This document shows positions 42,902 through 53,535 of a DNA stretch of 64,000 bases, one piece after another. Below the pieces are notes generated by a model. The model searched no databases and was not told where the DNA came from. It saw only the letters and a program-made list of their open reading frames with translations. Where the stretch lies: assembly GCF_002079055.1 (NCBI RefSeq), contig NC_047502.1, positions 248,001 to 312,000 on the forward strand, given 5' to 3'. The number at the start of each line of letters is the position of its first letter. The stretch's first letter is position 1. A program made the position numbers and the translations under genes. Source of the DNA: Saccharomyces paradoxus (taxonomy: Eukaryota; Ascomycota; Saccharomycetes; Saccharomycetales; Saccharomycetaceae).

Positions 42902-43305
42902 TAAAAGCTAAACAGCGTTAGAACAGTAATGCGCACTTTTATGTTTGTATAAAATAGAACAGGCTGATTTTTTATCTTATTTAAACCGTATTCCAATAAC
43001 CGTGAAAACTTACCAAACACATATTATTACAACACATTTTTATCTTGGATTCTACGTAATTACACAACAATTCTCACTTTTCAAAAGTGAGAAACAACCA
43101 TACACATATTTAATGTAATAGAAAAAGGAAAAGAAAGGGAATAAAAAGTAAACAATAAGGGAGAAAATTGCTGGATGAAAGATTGACCACGTGCAAAGAA
43201 AAAAACATACTTAGGGAAACCTAAGACGCTAAGTTAGGAATCCATCGAAGTATTTTTAATGGTGGGCGGTTTCATGAAAGTCAGAAATTCGTACAGCTGG
43301 GTGCG
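42902..43305. other. Convergent TAF14/TBF1 3' region with a 23-bp palindrome
   Basis: 404 bp between stops. At 43071-43093 TTCTCACTTTT is followed by one C and then its exact reverse complement AAAAGTGAGAA, an 11-pair near-contiguous palindrome. The rest is AT-rich. No RNA gene was recognised. Confidence 0.6.
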
Positions 43306-44994
43306 CTACATTCCATCTTCTAAATGAGGGTCAAAACCTGTATTGTCCGATGTACTATTGCCAAAGAGTCCGTTAGATGGCATATTATCATTATTTTGTC
43401 CATGTGGATCCTCCTGATGAGTTTGGGTGTCTTCATTAGTAGATGCAGCTGATGAAGGATGTTGGGATAAGTTCTGTTCCATGATTGCCGACGAATTTGG
43501 AGATTGCGAGAATTTTTTCTTTGCCTTGTAGATTTTCTCCAAATTACCGGTCACTTTTATCAAATAGTCAGGTAATGGTTTGCCACTCTTCAAGTATTGC
43601 AATTTCCAATTACGAGCTTTATCCTTCAGTTGAACCTGTGTTCTGTTCTTCAAATTTTCAGTAATTTTACCACCGGGACCGTATAAATCTAGAATCTTAG
43701 ACCACGATGGACCAACTTCTTTCAGACCTTCTACTAGTGCTTCTTCTTCCTCTTTGGACCAAGTTCTTTTCGCCTTTGGCTTTCTTAATCCGATACTGCC
43801 AGTATTGTTACCATTGTTACTGTTGGTATGAGAGGAGTGAGGACCAGAGCTGCTATTGGTCATTGAGGCTGCAACAGCGGCATCCACAATGGATTGTGTG
43901 ATAGCTGGATTTTTGGAGGACGGATCAGTGGAAGGTGTATGTGCGTTGTAATGACTGGGACGAGCAGATGACAAAAATGCAGACGCACTGTTTGACTGAT
44001 TTTGGTCGTCCATGAAATCTAAGGTTCTGGTCCCTGTAGAAAAGAGTACTTGAGGATCAAACTCGTTGACATCAAAATCATATAATGGTGATTTTCCGCG
44101 ACCCTTTCTGCCCCATATGATGAGGCCCATATTCTTATTACAATAATCTAGCAACTCTCTGATAAATTGGGCCCATTCGTAGCTTTGGGTCAAAGAGTTG
44201 AAATCTTGAACAATCTTCAGATTTTCCCTACGACGATCGCACCTTTCAACAAAGTCCTTCTCCGATGGAGTCAAGAGTGTAATGTCTCCAGAATCGCCGG
44301 TTCTTCTCTGCACGAGAATGTCTGCCAGGTTGGATGGGAAGATTAAATCTAGCAACTCTTGTTTTTTCTCCAAAGAAATTTCGTTTGCCTCGTCCTGAAA
44401 CTCTTTCAAGCCGGCAATGTAAGCCTGTGTTTTCAAATCAAGATATAGGATAGCTTGCGATTTCAAAAACTTACCGCTTTGTTCCAGGGAATTGTTACCG
44501 ACGGTATTTGTATTTGGACAGAAAATATCGAGAAATATTGACTGTAGCAACTCAAATCCGTAATTGAGGCAGTTCAGCGATGTCAATAGAAATGTCAGCA
44601 GATTGGCCTTCCTTATGGCGGTAATGATAAACGCTTCGTGGCCTCTCAATATGAGGGGAGGAGGGGAGTTGGGAAACCATAGGCCAGGCGCCACGTCGTG
44701 CACCGATAGCAAGGGTGACCTGGTGTGGTAAATCATTCTGATCTGCTTGAAAAGTTTGACTAACGTTTGAAAAATTTCTGTTTCGCCTGAGCTCAGGAAA
44801 GCCGTCTGGTCGGTCAAGACTGCTATAATATTGGGAGAGTTGGCATTGAGGATAAGAAACCTCAGCAGTTGAGTGGAGATATTGTCTAGCAAGCATAATG
44901 AGCATATGGTCAGCCTGGTTCTTGCAGGCAGGCTTTGGATGATGTCATTGAAGCGGTTCATGCTTTCGTTATTATTGGGCAGTTGTGTATCCAT
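43306..44994 (-). CDS. TBF1: Telobox-binding factor Tbf1
   Basis: Essential Myb-like protein that binds vertebrate-type TTAGGG repeats in subtelomeres and many snoRNA promoters, where it opens chromatin. The single Myb/telobox domain is near residues 404-465 (RTWSKEEEEALVEGLKEVG, then VQLKDKARNWK, the family's VDLKDK-type helix). The N-terminal half forms the TRF-homology-like dimerisation region. The C-terminus is Asn/Gln-rich. The 562 residues equal the S. cerevisiae length. A Tbf1-type motif sits before the U3 gene in this same window. Confidence 0.96.
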   Translation of the reverse strand: MDTQLPNNNESMNRFNDIIQSLPARTRLTICSLCLLDNISTQLLRFLILNANSPNIIAVLTDQTAFLSSGETEIFQTLVKLFKQIRMIYHTRSPLLSVHDVAPGLWFPNSPPPLILRGHEAFIITAIRKANLLTFLLTSLNCLNYGFELLQSIFLDIFCPNTNTVGNNSLEQSGKFLKSQAILYLDLKTQAYIAGLKEFQDEANEISLEKKQELLDLIFPSNLADILVQRRTGDSGDITLLTPSEKDFVERCDRRRENLKIVQDFNSLTQSYEWAQFIRELLDYCNKNMGLIIWGRKGRGKSPLYDFDVNEFDPQVLFSTGTRTLDFMDDQNQSNSASAFLSSARPSHYNAHTPSTDPSSKNPAITQSIVDAAVAASMTNSSSGPHSSHTNSNNGNNTGSIGLRKPKAKRTWSKEEEEALVEGLKEVGPSWSKILDLYGPGGKITENLKNRTQVQLKDKARNWKLQYLKSGKPLPDYLIKVTGNLEKIYKAKKKFSQSPNSSAIMEQNLSQHPSSAASTNEDTQTHQEDPHGQNNDNMPSNGLFGNSTSDNTGFDPHLEDGM

Positions 44995-45641
44995 GACGAA
45001 TGGAAAAAGGTGCGAGTAAGAAACAAACCGGTATCAAAAGTTTTCAGTCGCTGATAGGACAGCCACAATCTTAGATGTTGATGAGAAGACACCAACAAAA
45101 CGCCAATACTGAGATGAATGTTTATTATTATGTTTACAAGGAAGGGCAAAGCATTGAGGAAAATTAGCCGGAGTGAGGTCTTTCCGGGCTTCTGCGGGAA
45201 GGGGCGAAAATTACGAGGGCACGGGTCAAAATAATAGGAAATGAAATATCCAGATTTGAAAACCAATAGGGCCCGAGCTGATACGTTCCTAGACTTGCTT
45301 CATGCCCTTTTTAAACTATAATAACAATTAATTTTACACACTGTACCTTGCATATATAAGAGAAGAGAAATATATACAGTATAGATAGTGAAGGATAGAA
45401 TTTGAATGAAATCATAAAGGGGATGTTTACCGAATAAGTGACAAATAGAGAATGGAGAGAATTAAAATAAAAATTTACAATACCGCCAATAAACACTTGA
45501 ATAAGACTGATAAGTAGAGAGGAAAAAAAATTTAGAAATAATACAAAATATTAATAGTGATGGGAGACGAAAATGAAGAAAAGAAATAAATTTATTATTA
45601 TTACTATCATCATTGTTATTCTCGTATGGATCTTTGCTCTT
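44995..45641. other. Intergenic region between HHO1 and TBF1
   Basis: 647 bp with the HHO1 3' end and the TBF1 promoter. GC-richer DNA near 45180-45230 is the most promoter-like part. No TTAGGG-type site was found, so I see no direct sign of autoregulation. Confidence 0.45.
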
Positions 45642-46418
45642 TTAAGTGGAGAGTTTGACCTTCTTCTTGTTTAGTTTAATAATACCGGAGGGGCCCTTTG
45701 GTTGCACCAGTTCGCCGTTCTCAACACATTTCTTGATAGCGCTATTAAATAGATAGTCGAAGTTTGAGCTTGTTTTCAACTTGGAGGAGAAGGTGTCCTT
45801 GACGTACTTCTTCAGGACAATACGGCTGGAGCCCTTACCGTCATTAAGTTGGGGCATGCTCTTTAGGATCATTTCCTTATAGGTCAATGAAGAAGGCGAA
45901 GAGGCCTTCTTGGTGGCAACAGTAGGCGATTTTTTTTTCACTACTTTCTTTGGCGCTAGCTTGGTAGATGCGGCTTTTGCCTTTGACGTGGCTGTACTCA
46001 CAGAAGTAGCGGCTTGCTTAGGTTTTGGACTGACCTCTTTCTCTTTCTTTACTTCTGGAGATTTCTTCTTAGCCAGTTTCAAAGCTCCGGCGGGTCCCTT
46101 TGGCTGCTCAAAATCGCCGGCCTCTACACCCTTCTTTATGGCATTGTTGAAGTACAAATCAAAGTTGCTCGCGGACCCGACTATCGGATAATTCTCCTTG
46201 ATGAACTTCTTGAGTGCTGGACGACTAGATCCCTTACGATCCTTCAAAGCCGTGAGCCCTTCTACGATCAGCTCTCTGTAACTCTTGGAGGAAACTTCCT
46301 CCTTCTTCACTGTGGTTTTCTTGACAGCGGCCTTGGAGGTTGGTTTCTCCTTACCCTTGCTGGTTGTGGGCTTTTTGCCCTTACTTGCGGTCTTGGTAGT
46401 GGGTTTCTTGGGTGCCAT
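45642..46418 (-). CDS. HHO1: Linker histone H1, Hho1
   Basis: Yeast linker histone, unusual in carrying two globular (GH1 winged-helix) domains. Domain 1 is at about residues 42-118 ([28 protein letters not shown]). Domain 2 is at about 174-250 ([28 protein letters not shown]). Both keep the KGSSR...KK(F/Y) helix. They are joined by a Lys/Ala/Ser/Pro-rich linker, and a similar basic tail forms the N-terminus. The 258 residues are identical in length to S. cerevisiae. The promoter is shared with NAN1. Confidence 0.97.
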   Translation of the reverse strand: MAPKKPTTKTASKGKKPTTSKGKEKPTSKAAVKKTTVKKEEVSSKSYRELIVEGLTALKDRKGSSRPALKKFIKENYPIVGSASNFDLYFNNAIKKGVEAGDFEQPKGPAGALKLAKKKSPEVKKEKEVSPKPKQAATSVSTATSKAKAASTKLAPKKVVKKKSPTVATKKASSPSSLTYKEMILKSMPQLNDGKGSSRIVLKKYVKDTFSSKLKTSSNFDYLFNSAIKKCVENGELVQPKGPSGIIKLNKKKVKLST

Positions 46419-46594
46419 GTTGTTCTAGCTGAGATTGTGATTGCTTCTCTCGCTGCGAAGCGTTATCAGGTGTTTATAAACAACAACTCCCCAAATCTAT
46501 ACTTGCTTCTCCTCTTTAAATAAAGGTAGATAAACAAAAAACTTTGACCGCCCGCTTTTCCACACAAAAAACAACAACAACGGCATAAAACGCG

Positions 46595-46604
46595 ACGCGA
46601 AAAT
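46595..46604 (+). promoter_or_regulatory. MCB/SCB-like site upstream of HHO1
   Basis: GACGCGAAAA combines the ACGCG of MCB with the CGCGAAA of SCB, about 180 bp upstream of the HHO1 ATG. HHO1 transcription is known to rise around S phase. The link is inferred. Confidence 0.4.
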
Positions 46605-46830
46605 GAGGAACCAAAAAGCACAAGCAAAATTCATCCACCAATCCTGCTGTTATACAGAACAACTTTTTCATATGGACGCAACCCTCCAGAAGAGCCGTTG
46701 ACACAAACTACTACTTCATCAGAACAAACAGCAACATCTTAGAGATTGGCACCTATTATGACATGAAAATCTGGCAGTCCGATAGGTAGGGTAACAAAAT
46801 AGTTTGCCTAGGGCTAAGACGATCAAAAGC

Positions 46831-46926
46831 TTAGGGTACGTGGTAAGTGATGTGACAAGCAGATAGGAGGACTAGAAAAAAATTTTCCTTTCTTTTTCCT
46901 GGCGATGAGATGAGATGAAATTTTTC
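46831..46926. promoter_or_regulatory. PAC and RRPE elements with a Tbf1-like core upstream of NAN1
   Basis: GCGATGAG at 46902-46909, followed by repeated TGAGATGA, is a PAC element. AAAAAAATTTT at 46876-46886 and, reversed, TGAAAAATTTCAT at 46914-46926 are RRPE elements. The pair is the hallmark of ribosome biogenesis promoters (Dot6/Tod6 and Stb3). TTAGGGT at 46831-46837 holds a Tbf1-type RCCCTAA core on the other strand. All lie within 200 bp of the NAN1 ATG. Confidence 0.75.
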
Positions 46927-47028
46927 AGACAGATGATTTTTTGGCACAGTTTACACACAACGGTTATGTAGGCTGTTGTTCGCAGGAACTACAAGTACGA
47001 ATCAGAAGTATTTTAACTCATCACCAGC

Positions 47029-49719
47029 ATGACGCAATCCCTGGGTATCGAACAGTATAAACTCTCGGTGGTATCTGGTGGTAAACCCACTCTGAATAAT
47101 TTCAGTTCGGTAACCGGTAATAAGAATATCGCCCGTCTATCACACGACCAACGAAACTATATTATCCCGTTTAACAACCAGATCAAGGTGTATTCTGTGG
47201 AAACTAGACAATGTATTAAGACGCTGAAGTTTGCAAACAATTCCGTTCTATCCGAAATCTTTTTGCAGGAAGAAGACAATAATGAGTCGATCGTAAAGAT
47301 TCTAATGGGTGATATAACCGCTCCGCAACAAGAAGACGCTCATCTGATTACCGTATTCACCAAGAATGGTCATGTGGTTGTTTTAAATTATAAGGGGAAG
47401 CTAGTCGAGACCCCTAAGCATTTCAAAATCTCTTTGGGAAATGAAAAGCTCTCGAATGTTTTTCATTGCGAGGGCAGCTATAGAATTTTGACAACGTTCA
47501 AAGACCCCAATCAAAAGGTACACAACTCTTTGCAATCGTATAGATTGTATGGATTAACTTTTGACGACATTAAAGGGCAATTTGACGTTGCTCACCAGGC
47601 AGAATGGCACAACATCATATTGTCAAATATTTCTTCCAATGGTAAACTATTAGCGCATATGTCCAAAGACGTCTCAACGAAAGATCACGAACACAAATCC
47701 ATCTCAGTTGTTTCGCTTTTTGATGACTCTGTAAACTTGAGCTTTCCCCTCAGTTCCATCCTTTCTTCACAGACTCAATCCCTATCCTCTAATACAAGGT
47801 ACGTTTCTAGCATGGCCATAGATAATATGGGCCAACAGTTGGCAGTTGGATTTGCTTCTGGAGTTATAAGTATCGTAAACCTGGCCGATCTACAAATAAG
47901 GCTGCTCAAATGGCATATCGACTCCGTGCTATCACTTTCATTCTCTCACGATGGATCCTATTTGTTATCCGGTGGTTGGGAGAAAGTAATGAGTTTATGG
48001 CAATTGGAAACAAACTCTCAACAATTCCTGCCCCGTTTGAACGGTATCATAATCGACTGTCAGGTATTGGGACCACAAGGTAACTACTACTCTTTAATCC
48101 TACAAATGACTGAAAACAACTCAAACTCTGACTACCAATTTTTACTCTTGAATGCTTCTGATTTGACCTCTAAATTATCGATTAACGGGCCATTACCGGT
48201 GTTCAACAGTACCATAAAACACATCCAGCAACCAATCTCGGCCATCAATACCAAGAACTCTAACTCAATTACCTCTCTTAACCACTCCAAAAAGAAACAA
48301 TCGAGGAAATTAATTAAATCGAAAAGACAAGATTTCACTACTAATGTAGAAATAAATCCTATCAACAAGAACCTATATTTCCCACACATTTCCGCCGTTC
48401 AAATTTTTGACTTTTACAAAAATGAGCAAGTGAATTATCAATATTTGACGTCGGGTGTCAATAATTCTATGGGTAAAGTTAGATTTGAACTTAATTTACA
48501 AGATCCAATAATAACTGATTTGAAATTCACCAAGGATGGACAATGGATGATTACATATGAAATAGAATATCCGCCAAATGATCTTTTGTCTTCTAAGGAC
48601 TTAACCCATATTCTGAAATTCTGGACCAAGAATGATAATGAAGCAAACTGGACTTTGAAGACAAAGGTGATAAATCCACATGGAATAAGTGTCCCCATTA
48701 CCAAAATTTTACCTTCTCCAAGATCAGTTAATGGCAGTCAAGGCTGCTTAACAGCAGACAACAACGGTGGGCTGAAATTTTGGTCATTCGACTCTCATGA
48801 GAGCAACTGGTGCTTGAAAAAAATTTCATTACCAAACTTCAACCACTTTAGTAATTCTGTTTCTTTAGCTTGGTCTCAAGATGGGTCTCTAATATTCCAT
48901 GGTTTCGATGATAAGTTGCAAATTTTAGATTTCGACACTTTCAAAAAGTTTGAATCGCTAGAAAATACAAAAACAGTCAGCGAATTTACATTAGACTCCG
49001 AAATCCAAACTGTTAAGTTGATTAATGACACAAATTTAATAGTGGCGACCAGAACTTCATTAAATGCCATTAACTTATTACAGGGCCGAGTCATAAATAG
49101 TTTTGACTTATATCCATTTATTAACGGGGTTTATAAAAACGGTCACCTTGATAGGCTAATTACTTGTGACGAAAAGACAGGCAACATTGCGCTGGTAATA
49201 AATCAACAACTAACTGATATTGATGGCGTACCAACCACTAATTACAAATCCCGTATCATTATATTCGATTCTGATTTATCTACAAAATTGGGTAATTTTA
49301 CACATCACGAATACATATCTTGGATCGGTTGGAATTACGATACTGATTTCATATTTTTGGACATAGAATCTACATTGGGTGTTGTCGGAACCACCGTGAA
49401 TACCCAGCTATCTGATGAAGTTAATAGCGAAGGAATATTAGATGGTCTGGTAAGCAATACCACCACGACTTCTGCCTTCAATACCGATGTCTTTGCAGAG
49501 CAATTGAATAAACTGTCGTCTAGGGGCAAAAAAAGTGACGCCAGAGATAAAGATGCAAATGGTAACGACGAAGATGAAGAAGATATCGCTTTGGAATTTA
49601 TAAACGGTGAAAAGAAAGATAAGTTAGTCAATATGAATAGTTTTACAAGCATGTTTGACAATATTCAAAATGTGCAAATGGATACATTTTTCGATCGTGT
49701 AATGAAAGTGATCACATAG
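47029..49719 (+). CDS. NAN1: SSU processome protein Nan1/Utp17
   Basis: WD40 protein of the t-UTP (UtpA) subcomplex, which loads first on the 35S pre-rRNA 5' end, supports rDNA transcription and precedes U3 binding. Beta-propeller repeats are spread over most of the protein (SSMAIDNMGQQLAVGFASGVISIVN, LSFSHDGSYLLSGGWEKVMSLW, ITDLKFTKDGQWMITYE). The C-terminal tail is acidic then helical (KDANGNDEDEEDIALEF). The 896 residues equal the S. cerevisiae length. The promoter has PAC and RRPE. Confidence 0.96.
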   Translation: MTQSLGIEQYKLSVVSGGKPTLNNFSSVTGNKNIARLSHDQRNYIIPFNNQIKVYSVETRQCIKTLKFANNSVLSEIFLQEEDNNESIVKILMGDITAPQQEDAHLITVFTKNGHVVVLNYKGKLVETPKHFKISLGNEKLSNVFHCEGSYRILTTFKDPNQKVHNSLQSYRLYGLTFDDIKGQFDVAHQAEWHNIILSNISSNGKLLAHMSKDVSTKDHEHKSISVVSLFDDSVNLSFPLSSILSSQTQSLSSNTRYVSSMAIDNMGQQLAVGFASGVISIVNLADLQIRLLKWHIDSVLSLSFSHDGSYLLSGGWEKVMSLWQLETNSQQFLPRLNGIIIDCQVLGPQGNYYSLILQMTENNSNSDYQFLLLNASDLTSKLSINGPLPVFNSTIKHIQQPISAINTKNSNSITSLNHSKKKQSRKLIKSKRQDFTTNVEINPINKNLYFPHISAVQIFDFYKNEQVNYQYLTSGVNNSMGKVRFELNLQDPIITDLKFTKDGQWMITYEIEYPPNDLLSSKDLTHILKFWTKNDNEANWTLKTKVINPHGISVPITKILPSPRSVNGSQGCLTADNNGGLKFWSFDSHESNWCLKKISLPNFNHFSNSVSLAWSQDGSLIFHGFDDKLQILDFDTFKKFESLENTKTVSEFTLDSEIQTVKLINDTNLIVATRTSLNAINLLQGRVINSFDLYPFINGVYKNGHLDRLITCDEKTGNIALVINQQLTDIDGVPTTNYKSRIIIFDSDLSTKLGNFTHHEYISWIGWNYDTDFIFLDIESTLGVVGTTVNTQLSDEVNSEGILDGLVSNTTTTSAFNTDVFAEQLNKLSSRGKKSDARDKDANGNDEDEEDIALEFINGEKKDKLVNMNSFTSMFDNIQNVQMDTFFDRVMKVIT

Positions 49720-50175
49720 TGTCAACTCCATCCATTGGATAGCGAAATATATAGATATAATTATATAGCAAATCAAAAGCAAAAGAATCTGTAAATTTTA
49801 GTGACAGGGAAAAGAGAAGAGAATGCATAGTTTAACGGGGGTTGGGCACTTCGTAAAAGTCTTCACAATCACCAATGTTACCATAATTATTATAATATTC
49901 AAAAAATCTCTTCGTACGATTTTTATTTGATGAGCAACCTCAGTCAAGATGAATAAAATAATATCTCCAAATAAGCCGCCTCTTTTTTTTTGCATTATAC
50001 TTCTTTAACACACATTTCCAAATCAGGAGTCGACATTAAACAATTGGGTAGCTTAATATTCCTCAAATTTTCTTGGTACGTGTGGTGTTTAAGAAAAAGG
50101 GGGCATCATAAACTGTTAACTTTCCTAGCTTGCCTCAACTGTCAACCGAATCAATTTTAGAGGTGTCAACCAAAA
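49720..50175. other. Intergenic region between NAN1 and KAP120
   Basis: 456 bp in tandem context, AT-rich. It holds the NAN1 3' end and the KAP120 promoter. No clear named site or RNA gene. Confidence 0.4.
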
Positions 50176-53100
50176 ATGTCCTCATCTCTTAATGAGTTAA
50201 ACTTGGTTCAAGTACTTGAACAAGCAAGTAACCCACAACATATTAGATCAGAAGTTCAAAAATTAGCCGAACAACAACTAAAGCAGTGGGAGACTCAAGC
50301 GGGATTCCATTACTTATTGCAGTCGATCTATCTTAATTTATCAAACTCCTTACAAATTAGATGGTTGGCGGTAATTCAGTTCAAGAACGGTGTGGATAAG
50401 TATTGGAGATCCACGAGAATCAACGCTATACCTAAAGATGAAAAAGCCTCCATAAGAGGTCGTCTTTTTGAAATGATCGATGAACAAAATAATCAACTTT
50501 GTATTCAAAATGCCCAAGCTGCGGCAAGGATTGCAAGGTTGGACTTTCCCGTAGAATGGCCAACCTTATTTGAGGATCTAGAAAACCTATTGAACGATGA
50601 GGTCATCAGAAAAGATTCCATCAAAGTTTATAATATATTGATGCATGTAAATCAAATCGTTAAAGTACTAGGTACTGCAAGAATAGGAAGATGCCGACCT
50701 GCTATGCAAAGTAAAGTCCCTTTGATATTACCACTAATTGTTAGGATATATTTACAATCATTTGAAGAATGGACGACATCTTCCAATCTCAATTACGAGA
50801 ATCTTTCCAGTTTACAAGTTTCTTACCTCTCTTTGAAAGTGCTGAGAAGGATAATTTGCGAAGGATACGAACGTCCTCAAACCGATCAATCTGTTTGCGA
50901 TTTTATCAAGCTATCGGTTTCACATTTTGAGATGTTAATTTCAAATCATGAAAACTTCAGAAAATTTGATATTTACGAAAAATTCATCAAATGCCTGGGT
51001 AAATTATATTTTAATCTAGTAAGTGGATCTCCGGCTAATTTTATATTACTTCCTTGCTCTACCCAGATTCTAATCACTTATACTAGGTTAATTTTCGATA
51101 AGGCCCCTAAAGTATATAGAGAGAATTCTGATGTTACAGGAGACTTTTGGGAACAAACTGCTATTAGAGGCCTTTTGATTCTTAAAAGGGTCATTAATTT
51201 CATTCACAAAAAGGGCGCAATTACGTTGAAGGCAAGAAGTGATAAACTAACCATAGATGCTTCTATCAACAAAATAAACACAGAATTTTTGAATGAAAAC
51301 TTGATAACAAGGTTAGTTGATACTTTAATGGAATGGTACTTGAGGTTAAGACCAACCGAATTAGAAAATTGGTTTATGGATCCAGAAGAATGGATAAACG
51401 AACAAATGGCCACCAGCTACGAATATCAAATCAGGCCATGCGCAGAAAACGTTTTTCAAGATTTGATAAATACCTTTTCTGAGCTGTTGGTTCCCTACTT
51501 GTTGAAGAAAATTGAAAATGATGCTTCAAAGCTATCAAACTCATTAGATGATTTTTTAAGAAAAGACGCAATTTATTCAAGTTTCCAATTAAGTGCATCC
51601 GCTGTCAGTGAGATGGTAGATTTTGACAGGTTACTAATCCAGGTTTTTTTACCAGAAGCTACAAATACGAACATATCAGGCGATGAATTGAAGATTATCA
51701 GAAGGAGAGTTGCTTTGATTATAAACGAATGGTCCACTGTGAAGTGCTCCGAAGAGTCTAAAAGTCTATGCTACAAGCTTTTTACTAACTTCCTAACAAA
51801 TGAAGACGATAAAGTTGTTTTGTTAACTACAGTTCAGACCGTCAGAACCATGGTTGATGATTGGAACTTCAACAAGGATACGTTCCAACCATTTCTAACT
51901 GAAAATGTTCATTTGTTGTTGAGAAAAATCCTACCATCTGTATCATTAACCGAGACAAGACTATATGTTCTGAACACTTTGAGCGATATCATAATTCAAA
52001 CAAAACCATTGATCAGCAGAGATCTATTGGTCGAAATTTTGCAAATCATACCAAATCTTTGGGGAATAGCAACAAATAATGCTAGTGAAGCTATTTTGGC
52101 AAATGCATTATTAAGGTTATTGAGAAACTTGGTATCATCTTTAGGATCACAGTCGCATTTAACGTGGGATATCGCCATACCTGTGGTTGCATTAGCTTGT
52201 GATCCTTCTTCTATGCAATACCAGTTATTAAGCGAAGACGGGTATGAACTATGGGACATGCTCCTTCAGAACTTTTCGTCTCACGAACAAGAATTCGACG
52301 AGAAGTTCGTTGAATTAGTACCGTTCCTAAAATATGGTATTGAGACACACACAGAGATTCTACCAACCCTACTCGAAATTATCAAAAGTTATGCTTTAAT
52401 TTTGAATCCTGTGGACTTTTTCGCGAACAACACATTTCAAGACATTTTTAAACAAATGTCTAGATATCTTTTGAAGTTAAGGGAAGATTCATTCCAATTG
52501 ATTCTAGAAATTTGGGAAATTTTGATATTATCCAATGAGTCGGACTACGAAAACCTTCTACTGCAGAAATTCTATGAAACTGGAGTATTATCAGCTTTAT
52601 TCGATGCCATTTTTTTAGAAGAAGCTCCTTCATCTTATTTATGCTCCCAAATCATTCAGATTATCGCTAGAATATCCTACGTAAATCCGGACGCCTTAAT
52701 GACTTTTTTAGCTGCATATCATGAAAATTTGCCGACTTCTAACGAAAACATGCACATGCCAGAATCCGTGAGAAAAATTGTATCCAAGGACCAGTCGTAT
52801 GATTTCGTTGTAAACAAACTTTTAACTGGGTGGATAGTATGTTTTAGAGATATCTTTGACCCTAAATTTAAAAAAGTTCATATATTGGGCATTTCGAGTT
52901 TATTAAGGACCGGTTTAGTTCCTATTTTGACGGAGTTTTCATCCATTGCATCTTTGTGGATCGAAATGCTAGAAGAAATTAATGAAACTAATCATGGAGA
53001 TTGCGAAAAATACCATTTGAATGATATTGTCACAGAGCAATCAATCGCCTTCCATCCCTTAACTTCCGAGCAATTAAGATATCATGAATTATGCAAAAAC

Positions 53101-53277
53101 AATGACCCAGTGCACAATATTAGTTTGAAAGATTTTATTTCTCAGTCGGTGGAATATCTAGAATCACATCTAGGAGTAGAAAGGTACCAAGAATTTTTGA
53201 AAACTATTAACCCTAATTTGTTAGAGAACTTGCAAATGTTTTTATCCATCCAGCCGCAAGAGGTTCATTCATCATAA
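50176..53277 (+). CDS. KAP120: Karyopherin beta Kap120
   Basis: Importin-beta family transport receptor (importin-11 type) that carries cargo such as Rpf1, a 60S assembly factor, into the nucleus. The importin N-terminal (Ran-binding) domain is visible near residues 25-100, with EQQLKQWETQAGFHYLLQSI and LQIRWLAVIQFKNGVDKYW. The remainder is a long array of helical HEAT repeats without other domains. The 1033 residues compare with 1032 recalled for S. cerevisiae. Confidence 0.96.
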   Translation: MSSSLNELNLVQVLEQASNPQHIRSEVQKLAEQQLKQWETQAGFHYLLQSIYLNLSNSLQIRWLAVIQFKNGVDKYWRSTRINAIPKDEKASIRGRLFEMIDEQNNQLCIQNAQAAARIARLDFPVEWPTLFEDLENLLNDEVIRKDSIKVYNILMHVNQIVKVLGTARIGRCRPAMQSKVPLILPLIVRIYLQSFEEWTTSSNLNYENLSSLQVSYLSLKVLRRIICEGYERPQTDQSVCDFIKLSVSHFEMLISNHENFRKFDIYEKFIKCLGKLYFNLVSGSPANFILLPCSTQILITYTRLIFDKAPKVYRENSDVTGDFWEQTAIRGLLILKRVINFIHKKGAITLKARSDKLTIDASINKINTEFLNENLITRLVDTLMEWYLRLRPTELENWFMDPEEWINEQMATSYEYQIRPCAENVFQDLINTFSELLVPYLLKKIENDASKLSNSLDDFLRKDAIYSSFQLSASAVSEMVDFDRLLIQVFLPEATNTNISGDELKIIRRRVALIINEWSTVKCSEESKSLCYKLFTNFLTNEDDKVVLLTTVQTVRTMVDDWNFNKDTFQPFLTENVHLLLRKILPSVSLTETRLYVLNTLSDIIIQTKPLISRDLLVEILQIIPNLWGIATNNASEAILANALLRLLRNLVSSLGSQSHLTWDIAIPVVALACDPSSMQYQLLSEDGYELWDMLLQNFSSHEQEFDEKFVELVPFLKYGIETHTEILPTLLEIIKSYALILNPVDFFANNTFQDIFKQMSRYLLKLREDSFQLILEIWEILILSNESDYENLLLQKFYETGVLSALFDAIFLEEAPSSYLCSQIIQIIARISYVNPDALMTFLAAYHENLPTSNENMHMPESVRKIVSKDQSYDFVVNKLLTGWIVCFRDIFDPKFKKVHILGISSLLRTGLVPILTEFSSIASLWIEMLEEINETNHGDCEKYHLNDIVTEQSIAFHPLTSEQLRYHELCKNNDPVHNISLKDFISQSVEYLESHLGVERYQEFLKTINPNLLENLQMFLSIQPQEVHSS

Positions 53278-53421
53278 TAGTAAGTACTAGATAAAAAATA
53301 AGAAATTGTATATAGTTCGACTGACATTAAAGTGGTATCTTTATATCGCGAATTTTTTTTAATTTGCTATTAACCGGCTATCGCAGTTTTTTTGTTTGCT
53401 TTTTGCGTAATACAAAAACAA

Positions 53422-53430
53422 ACGCGAAAA
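53422..53430 (+). promoter_or_regulatory. MCB/SCB-like site upstream of SPC29
   Basis: ACGCGAAAA, about 106-114 bp before the SPC29 ATG, contains the CGCGAAA core used by SBF. G1/S expression of a spindle pole body gene would make sense, but this is inferred from the motif only. Confidence 0.4.
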
Positions 53431-53535
53431 CTGTTCACGTAAAATAATAAAGCAAAGTGAGCTTCATGGAATAGAGGCATCATCTCCTAATTTTATAAAA
53501 GTTCTATCAAAGATCTAAAGTGACCTACAGGTATA

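Larger units (their letters stand above)
46419..47028. other. Divergent HHO1/NAN1 intergenic region
   Basis: 610 bp shared promoter. The S-phase-type site lies toward HHO1 and the PAC/RRPE group toward NAN1. No RNA gene was seen. Confidence 0.55.
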
